DNA of 64,000 nt from Boswellia sacra (lineage: Eukaryota; Streptophyta; Magnoliopsida; Sapindales; Burseraceae). The stretch spans positions 620,001 to 684,000 of the forward strand of contig SNVD02014651.1 of assembly GCA_013180625.2 (NCBI GenBank). Direction: 5' to 3'. Position 1 is the first letter of the stretch; each line of letters starts with the position of its first letter. This document shows positions 57,361 to 64,000 of the stretch, piece by piece. The notes beneath the pieces are model-generated. The model saw only the letters and a program-made list of their open reading frames with translations, was not told the origin of the DNA and made no database searches. The position numbers and the translations under genes are program-made.

Positions 57361-57580
57361 AACATTTTCATTTGCCTCCTCTCTCTCTCTCGTCTAATTT
57401 CTTTCTCCCTAATTCGTAATCCCTAATTTCCTTCTCTCCCATCAACCCAAATCCCTCATCTCATCTGTCTCTCTGGTCTCTCCCTCTGACTCTATCTCCC
57501 TCCGTCGCTGTCGCTGCCTCTGTCTCCATCGGCGTTCAGTCGCTCTCTCCTGAAATCTTTTTTTCCATGGTTTGAGCTCT

Positions 57581-57627
<47 letters not shown>

Positions 57628-57700
57628 GCTCTTTCCATGTTGTTTTTATGTTGTTCATGGACTGTCTTTGTTTATTTTCTATTTTTTTTAAATTTTTACA
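57361..57700 (+). other. Captured 5'-leader-like DNA with (CT)n microsatellite
   Basis: CT-rich plant 5'-UTR-like sequence including a (CT)n run at about 57583-57615. It lies directly before the IST1-like exon and may be the promoter/leader of that gene. Confidence 0.5.
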
Positions 57701-57702
57701 GT

Positions 57703-57834
57703 GAGTCGTTGATGAAATTGATCAAGAGTCGGATCGATGTGGTAAGGAGAAAATGGAATGCAACGCAAAAATTTTTGAAGAAAGATATAGCTGATCTACT
57801 CGCTAATGGACTTGATATCAATGCATTTGGCAGG
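57703..57834 (+). pseudogene. Captured exon of an IST1-like (ESCRT-III regulator) gene
   Basis: After an acceptor TTTTTACAG, the frame reads ESLMKLIKSRIDVVRRKWN then ATQKFLKKDIADLLANGLD and INAFGR, which matches the first helices of plant IST1 / 'regulator of Vps4 activity in the MVB pathway' proteins. A GT donor (GGCAGG then GTATTT) ends it. Only this N-terminal exon is present; the next expected part of the domain (AEGL...) is missing and cotransporter sequence follows. Confidence 0.75.
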
Positions 57835-57956
57835 GTATTTTTTTAATTTAAAGAAAAGATTTCAAATTTGAAATCTCTGGAGTAGCACATTTTCTTTTAT
57901 TTTTATGTTTTGTTTCATTCTACAGCCGTACTATGTGATGTTTTGGAATTTTAGGG

Positions 57957-60355
57957 TTTTGACGGTTTCATGTCAATGGCTCCCAAAGGGATTCCAAGTT
58001 GGAATTGTTTGGTATTGATTCACTCGTCAACATTCTGGGTCTTAGGAGGTAAGTAGTTCATTCTTATTAATTTGCACTTTTATCTTGTCAAATGTTATCT
58101 AAACCTTGAGAAAGTGTCATTTTCCATATAGATGGATGGATGTATGGATAGATGGGTGGATAGATTTCTTGCATCTCTCAATTAATTCTTATATCGGAAA
58201 TATTTTTGATTAGTCGCTTTTGCTATAAGCTGTTTATTGATAGTCTTACATTTTGCTGATCCAGTATGACTGCAAAGCAAGTTGCAACACCTTCGAGTCC
58301 TTGAGATGGTAGAGATGGAGAAGATGCCCCTACTAATTAGGAGCGTCCACAGGTATGGTTATTGCTTAAGGTTTCTTCTGTTATGGATGATTTCTCTTTC
58401 TTTCCAGTTTATATGTGTGCTGGTGATACAAGCTCTTGCAAGATCTTCAACAGCTTGATATTTAATCTATTGTGTTTTTGTTGTTATTGTCATCATTGAC
58501 AAATTTATGTGTTTGAGAAAAGAAATTATGGAATCAGATTGCAAGTAAAGGGATTGTAGCATTGAATAGTTGAGCGTAATATATCTATGTGTAAGATGCA
58601 TGCCTATTCTTTAAGTTTCAAAAATACATTTCGTCCCTGTAGTGTGTTTATATTCTTGAAATGATTTCTGGCTGGGCTTGAAAAAATTTAATGTAGATTA
58701 AGTATTCCAGTGATCTTTGCTTTGTTAACCTTGGTTACTGTACTGTACAAGTTTTCTGATTCTTTCCATTCTCTTTTGATATACATATATCTTGCAGTCT
58801 AGGGATGTAAAATTGGGTACGATGATGAGTGTATTTATTCCATGCTTGCAAAACATACTGGGAATTATCTACTACATCCGATTCACATGGTATCCCTCAC
58901 ATTCCCTGATGAATTTTGGCTTTTTGCAACTTTATATGTGTATCAAGTGTTTTCTTTTCTTTTGGTATTCTAAACTCTACTGACAGAGTGCTCTAAGGTG
59001 GACTGCTAGTTCACCCTCTTTGTACCACTTTGTATTATCAATAAAATCAGTTGCATGTTTTTATGATTCAGACCAGCCATATTGTCTGTGCTGCTTTTCT
59101 GAATTTTTCAATTTGCAAGATTGTTGGTATGGCTGGAATAGGCGAGTCTCTGTTGCTTGTATCATTTTGCGGCTTGTGTACTTTCTTGACTTCAATATCT
59201 TAAGTGCTATTGCAACAAACGGTGCAATGAAGGTATGTCATGATTAGTGACAAGCAAAGCTTGTTGCTTATTTTGAATTTGGGGGAGAGGGAGGGGTGGA
59301 GATGTGGTGTGGGTGTGGCAGGGTGTAAAAGAAATAAGTTGTTCCAACCCTGAAGATTGGAGTCTAGTATTATGAAATATCATTTTTCTGACCTTTGTCA
59401 TTTCCACCCTATTTGTCCTTAATTCATTTAAAACTGCCAAATAAAGTGGGAGATACAAAAAATTAGGAGGAATATTTAAAGGGGACCTAGCATTATTGTT
59501 GAACCTTTTTTTAAAGCCAAGACAGTTCCTGAAAAGTGGTATTCGGTTAGATTTGATGAAGTCAATTTTTGCAAAAGACTTTTACATATTGAGTTCTTCT
59601 CACAGTTATATTTGATTTTTAGCATACTGGAATTTGAAACATTAAATGTCTTGAAAGTGCTTTCTTCCCTGACAGTTGGTTCTATTTCCCCATGAACTAT
59701 TATTTAAAAAGTAAAGAGACTATTCCTTCCCTGATGTTTGGTTCTAATTGTGCACGAATTGTTATCTAAAAGATTAAAGAGTAATATTGATATTTCCAAA
59801 ATTTTATTCCAAATGATGTGGCATTATCACATGTCTGAAGAAATAATTTGAGAATGCTATGCAGATTAATTTGGTAGTGTCACTTGCCACATCATTTAGG
59901 ATAAAATTTTGGTAGCAGTATTATTCGATTAAATTGCGATGGATTTGCAGCATTAACTGGGTATCTGTGGTTATTCCTTTTCAAATTTTTTCTTCTAGGG
60001 AGGAGGGCCATATTATCTCATTGGTCGTTCCCTTGGTCTAGAGGTTGGAGTTAGCATTGGACTGTGCTTTTTCCTTGGGAATGCTGTTGCTGGAGCTCTG
60101 TGAGTGTATTTTGTGATTTTTTCTTGGTGATGACATTTATAATATGTATGTTTGATTGAGGTCTGTGAGGATCTTGTAAATTAGGCTCATAATGGATGCT
60201 TTCCAATCTTAATAGCTTAAGAATATAAAATTTGTTCTCAATTACTTATGCTAACATCCATGCTTTCTCTTTTATTTTTGCTTGTGGTCTTAGGTACATA
60301 CTGGGAGCTGTAGAAACCTTTCTAAAGGCTGTGCCTGCTGCTGGGATTTTCAAAG
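57957..60355 (+). pseudogene. Captured fragment of a cation-chloride cotransporter (CCC) gene
   Basis: Six consecutive exons with their introns: 57957-58048 (NGSQRDSKLELFGIDSLVNI), 58265-58352 (SMTAKQVATPSSP), 58798-58889 (DVKLGTMMSVFIPCLQNILG and IIYYIRFTW), 59118-59232 (IVGMAGIGESLLLVSFCGLC then TFLTSIS), 59999-60099 ([20 protein letters not shown] then [14 protein letters not shown]), 60294-60355 (YILGAVETFLKAVPAAGIFK). These cover the end of the cytosolic N-terminus and the first transmembrane helices of plant CCC1-type Na-K-Cl cotransporters. Disabling changes: stops in exon 2, a 1-bp deletion near 59207 (SIS then stop). The rest of the roughly 980-residue protein is absent. Confidence 0.92.
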
Positions 60356-60784
60356 GTAGTAATTGACAAGGTGTTGCCGTTTGACAGCCACATTCTATTT
60401 TTGGTTTATTTTTTTCTCGAATTTTGTAAATTATCTGTGAGCAGCTTCTTGTAGGTTCATAGTATATGTTTCATGAACTGCAATAGTTTAATTGTAGAAT
60501 GTAGGTATAATTACTATCTAAAAATGTCAGCTTGGTTCAAACCTGCAAGAAATGAGCCATTTAGGCCCAAATTTTATGCCGCGTCAGCAGAACATGGCAC
60601 ATTTGACATGGCTATTAGTTACATTACGCAAGTGATAATAGAACTCTTGACATCACATGTGGATTCTATTGTTTATATGTTTTGGGTGGTTTCATGTACT
60701 ATTGATGGTTAGAAGATTGTTTCAATTAGTTTTCATTTGCGATCATAATCTACTCTCTACATTAATGTAAATTGGAGCGGAATC
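60356..60784. other. CACTA interior after the captured exons
   Basis: Probably the captured next intron or filler. A 79-codon open frame at 60473-60712 shows no recognisable domain. Confidence 0.4.
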
Positions 60785-61075
60785 GAAAGTTAATTTGGGC
60801 CCAGACCACAACTTTTTACGGCGGGCCAAGGCCCGCGGTAAATAACTTTGCCAGACCACAACTTTTTACGGCAGGCTAGAGCCCGCGGTAAATAACTTTC
60901 CCATACCACAACTTTTTACGGCAGGCTTAACGCCTTACCGCGGGCCAAAACCGCGGTAAAAAGTAAAATTAGTTTTTACAGCGCCATTTTATACGGCAGG
61001 CTTAAACTGCCGTATGCCCGCCGTAGAAGTCCTTTTACTGCGGTTTCGGCCCGCGGTAAAAGGCCTATTTTCTTG
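60785..61075. repeat. Right subterminal repeats of the CACTA element
   Basis: Three units of about 55-60 bp starting CCACAACTTTTTACGGC(G/A)GGC at 60807, 60856 and 60906, ending GCCCGCGGTAAATAACTTT, then more diverged palindromic copies. GC-rich islands in AT-rich DNA. Confidence 0.88.
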
Positions 61076-61212
61076 TAGTGACAAATCCATTAAAACAATT
61101 TTTTAATTTTAATTATGACCCACGTTACGCAGCCTTCCATATTTCTCCGATAAAGTGTTGAATAAAGCATCGCATCTTGCCTAAATCTTTTAACTTATTA
61201 TAGAATATTAAA

Positions 61213-61616
61213 GGGATAATTCTAATTTGCCCCCTAAGGTTAGGCCTAAAAAAAATTGAGGAGCTCAGTTTTCTGAAATTTAAGAATGCCCCCTGAGGTT
61301 ACTGTATCGCCGTTAGATTTAACGGGAAATGTATTAAACCGTTAGATTTAATGGAAAATGTATTGAATAATAACTTAATGCTAATATTAGATTTAACAAA
61401 AAATATATTAAATAATAACTTAACGCTAATAAGCAGTAAAATAGATTATAATACCCTTTTCTAAATGGTTTCTAAAGCGTTAAGTTATTATTTAATACAT
61501 TTTTCGTTAAATCTAACGGTGCTACAGTAACCTCAGGGGGTAATTTTGAGTTTCAAAAAACTGAGGTCCTCAATTTTCTTTTGGCCTAACCTCAGAGGGC
61601 AAATTAGAATTAACCC
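61213..61616. mobile_element. 404-bp fold-back MITE with 9-bp target duplication (Mutator type)
   Basis: Perfect duplication AATATTAAA (61204-61212 and 61617-61625). Inverted ends GGGATAATTCTAATTTGCCC / GGGTTAATTCTAATTTGCCC extend over more than 110 bp, with CCCCCTGAGGTTACTGTA and CCGTTAGATTTAACG inside. Confidence 0.95.
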
Positions 61617-61739
61617 AATATTAAATTCATTTCTTGCCACAATGAATTTAATATTAAAAGAGCACGAAATTTTGCCTACTTAATTTTTACAAGTTAACCC
61701 ATACTATAATTATTTATAAATTCTTCTCTTTCTCTTCTA

Positions 61740-62270
61740 TTAATTAGTTGAATCTCGAAAGGAGCGATCTTGAAAATTTTGAAAAATCAATAGAAAAGAA
61801 ATTGGTGAAATTTTAGTAAATGAGCAAGAGCAACACATACAATTAGAATCTATTAAAAAAAAAAAGATAATATCGAAGATATAATGATAATCAAATATTT
61901 AATGAAACAAATGAAGAAAGTCCCAAAAAAAAGGAAAATGAAACAAATAAAGATATCAAAATCTTGATAAAATATCTAATCCAAATAATACATTTGATCC
62001 GGGAACATGGAAAAATGTTTTTATTTTGTATCAAAAATTTAAAGCCATTGAATGAAGATTGTTTGAGAGGTTTGAAGCTAGAAAATGTTTTAAAATATGA
62101 TTTGTTTTCAAATATTGATGGGTTAAATTTATTTTCAGAACTTAAGGCTTCAAAAGAAATTATAAAGATAACATAAATTTTCGAATTGAAATACTTAACT
62201 ATATATAAAAAACAAAATAGATTCTTTTCCAAATGCTTATATTGCTTGCATAATATCAATAATTTGATAA
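61740..62270 (+). pseudogene. hAT transposase fragment, C-terminal side
   Basis: Open stretches read RYNDNQIFNETNEESPKKK, then (62000-62175) LNEDCLRGLKLENVLKYDLF and SNIDGLNLFSELKASKEI, then SFPNAYIA near 62225. This matches the region before the hAT dimerisation domain of plant ZMYM1-like hAT transposases (…NEESPKKKFE…, LKYGDFSDIDGLDLFNEL, FPNAYIAYRILLTIPV). Stops break it, and the conserved Ser-Phe-Ser-Lys block that should follow is lost. Confidence 0.7.
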
Positions 62271-63000
62271 TAGAATCCTAGAAAAGTCAAAATCATTTTG
62301 GTTTTGTATAGAGCAAATTAATGAATCTTCAAGTGGGAATGACAATTAGTTGTCAAAGAAAAACGTTAGCTATCTTCTACTTGTACAACATTAAATAAAT
62401 ATATATAGAAATTGACCAAAAAATGGTGATAAAAATTGACCAAAAAATGATGACAATATATATATATATATAGTCTTATTATAGTTCCACTAATTAAATA
62501 GAACTAGTCTACGCTTACAAATTTTATATACAAATATTATTGGAAGTACAATACTAGCAGCCGCATCGTAACGATACCGGAACAGTCAAAATTCGAAAAA
62601 GAAAATATAAGTAGGGGGTGCGCAGCCCCTATATTGTTGTAGTAAAAGCTATAAATGTTGTCAACAAAACTGATACACTTGCTAGCAAAACATTCCAAAA
62701 AGAAAGGGAAACTTGAAGTCTGAAACTTTCTCTGATCTGATGCATGCTTTAATTTTGTGTTTACCAACTTTTAATATTATTGGACCATTGGATGTTATTG
62801 TAACTTTAAATTTTGCTTAGCTGAAATTTGAAAGTTAGATCAAGAGAAAAAATGTATTTAAGAGGATGGAGAATACATAAAAATGTGTTACTTTCATTTG
62901 CTTTTATGAAGTTAGAACAGTTACCTTCCATAACTAGAAATCGACATTCTTATTTAAAAAATAAAATTATTAATTTTAATATGGTAAGATTTAGATTCTT
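62271..63000. other. AT-rich DNA, no gene seen
   Basis: Contains a short direct repeat AAATTGACCAAAAAATG(G/A)TGA at 62410 and 62437 and a (TA)n run at 62455-62471. Short frames are not convincing. Confidence 0.4.
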
Positions 63001-63228
63001 AGGTGACATCTATTCATTTATTCAAAACCCGATTAGGTAAGAATGCACAATTGTAATTTTAGTTCAACAACTGCATATAATATATATATATATATCATTC
63101 ATATCTTGACTCTTCAATTTGTTCATAATTATTAGTATAGTAGTCAAAAACAATAGGTGACATCTATTCATTTATTCAAAACCCGATTAGGTAAGAATGC
63201 ACAATTGTAATTTTAGTTCAACAACTGC

Positions 63229-63266
<38 letters not shown>

Positions 63267-63328
63267 TCATTCATATCTTGACTCTTCAATTTGTTCATAA
63301 TTATTAGTATAGTAGTCAAAAACAATTT
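63001..63328. repeat. Tandem direct duplication, period 154 bp
   Basis: AGGTGACATCTATTCATTTA starts at 63001 and again at 63155. The copies are almost identical through CAACTGCATATAATATATA and TCAAAAACAAT and differ mainly in the length of an internal (TA)n run (about 63078-63096 versus 63232-63262). Confidence 0.93.
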
Positions 63329-64000
63329 ACACCATAACCATTATTTTTAGTTTAAAAAATTTATCATTCTGTAAATGATGATCAATTATTACGTTAATTT
63401 GTTTAGTATTTTTAAGTACTTAAAAATTATATATAGCAACAAATTTTGTCATGTTATAATACACATACGTCATGCAAGATGCTTAAAATATCATAGTAGC
63501 AAGATCTGCCAATCTCCAAAATAGGACCAACAAACCATAAGATCAGGTTGCCTATGCTTTAATATTTCAATAACTATTTATGAAATAAAACAAGAAGCTT
63601 CATTATCGAGCATTTGATGCATTGCTAACATTAATTTATTTAAAAAATAGCTTTCATAGCAACTATGCATGCATAAGAATAATAATTGAGAACTATATAA
63701 TAAAATATTATCAAGTGAAATATTATTTGAATCAACTACAACTATAGTTGGATATTAATTAGACGTTTCACGTTTGCACGCATAAATGTATGGGCAGGAT
63801 CAATGGGGTCCCTATCATTTGTTTCATTTTGTTTGCATTTGCCATATATGGCTAAGGCTGCATTAATTATGTAAGAAAAATCTTGGATGCAACTACTAGT
63901 TAGGTCAACAATAGTATTCTTTAATATAATAATTAAAAAAATTAAAAAATTATCTTCTCTATATTGACCATTATTATGAATGTTGAATTTAATTAATGAT
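63329..64000. other. AT-rich DNA at the window end
   Basis: No gene or repeat is supported. Confidence 0.4.

Larger units (their letters stand above)
57208..61080. mobile_element. Non-autonomous CACTA (En/Spm) element carrying host gene fragments
   Basis: Ends CACTACTAGAAAAATAG (57208) and, on the opposite strand, CACTACAAGAAAATAGG (61080), with perfect 3-bp target duplication ACA (57205-57207 and 61081-61083). Subterminal regions hold many short GCGGGC / CCGCGGTAAA words. No transposase is present. The interior is plant gene sequence with exons and introns, so this is a Pack-CACTA. Confidence 0.95.

Noticed and set aside
57637..57846. Small gene of 69 codons
   Set aside because: Only the part after the splice acceptor (57703 onward) is protein-like; it is a captured exon inside the CACTA element.
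62828..63040. 70-codon open frame near the right edge
   Set aside because: AT-rich, no domain, and its end is part of the 154-bp duplication.

Overview
The window is nuclear DNA of a flowering plant, most likely a eudicot. The signs are AT-rich intergenic DNA, GT-AG introns, a PLS-class pentatricopeptide repeat gene, CC-NBS-LRR resistance-gene relics, SABATH methyltransferases and a dense, nested load of plant transposons. I cannot name the species.

Layout. 1-1560: 3' part of a PPR gene, followed by a decayed unassigned gene relic (2.0-3.1 kb) and AT-rich DNA with repeat and LTR relics. 5883-17819: an almost complete 11.9-kb Mutator-like element (MULE) with about 115-bp terminal inverted repeats (TIRs). 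It holds a plus-strand DUF1985/Ulp1-type cysteine protease gene and a convergent minus-strand mudrA-type transposase gene. Both are dead. A copia-like solo LTR (8.4-10.2 kb) sits in the protease gene, and a 1508-bp hAT element (13621-15128, perfect 8-bp TSD) sits in the transposase gene. 17.8-27.3 kb: gene scraps and a Ty3/gypsy relic (gag on minus) whose right LTR took a 153-bp MULE MITE and a 1.6-kb hAT element, then a 725-bp fold-back element. 27388-31719 and 38.5-40.1 kb: two decayed CC-NBS-LRR copies separated by a minus-strand Ty3/gypsy chromovirus (32274-38452). 40.1-45.4 kb: AT-rich DNA with a MITE and a solo-LTR-like block.

45.4-57.0 kb: a tandem duplication of a SABATH carboxyl methyltransferase gene. 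Copy A (45441-53037, minus) is a pseudogene split by a plus-strand Ty3/gypsy chromovirus (46119-51911), and a SINE-like insertion sits where its TATA box should be. Copy B (54811-56896, minus) has four intact exons and a TATA box and is the only complete host gene in the window. The two copies act as empty-site controls for each other's insertions. 57208-61080: a non-autonomous CACTA element (TSD ACA) that has captured exons, with introns, of a cation-chloride cotransporter gene and one exon of an IST1-like gene. It sits in an older hAT relic that also took a 404-bp MULE MITE. 63.0-63.3 kb: a fresh direct duplication.

Most of the biology here is transposition. The strongest points are the CGACA-rich subterminal arrays of the MULE, the Pack-CACTA carrying two host genes, and the paralogue-dated insertion history of the SABATH pair. 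I found no tRNA or rRNA gene and no CRISPR array.
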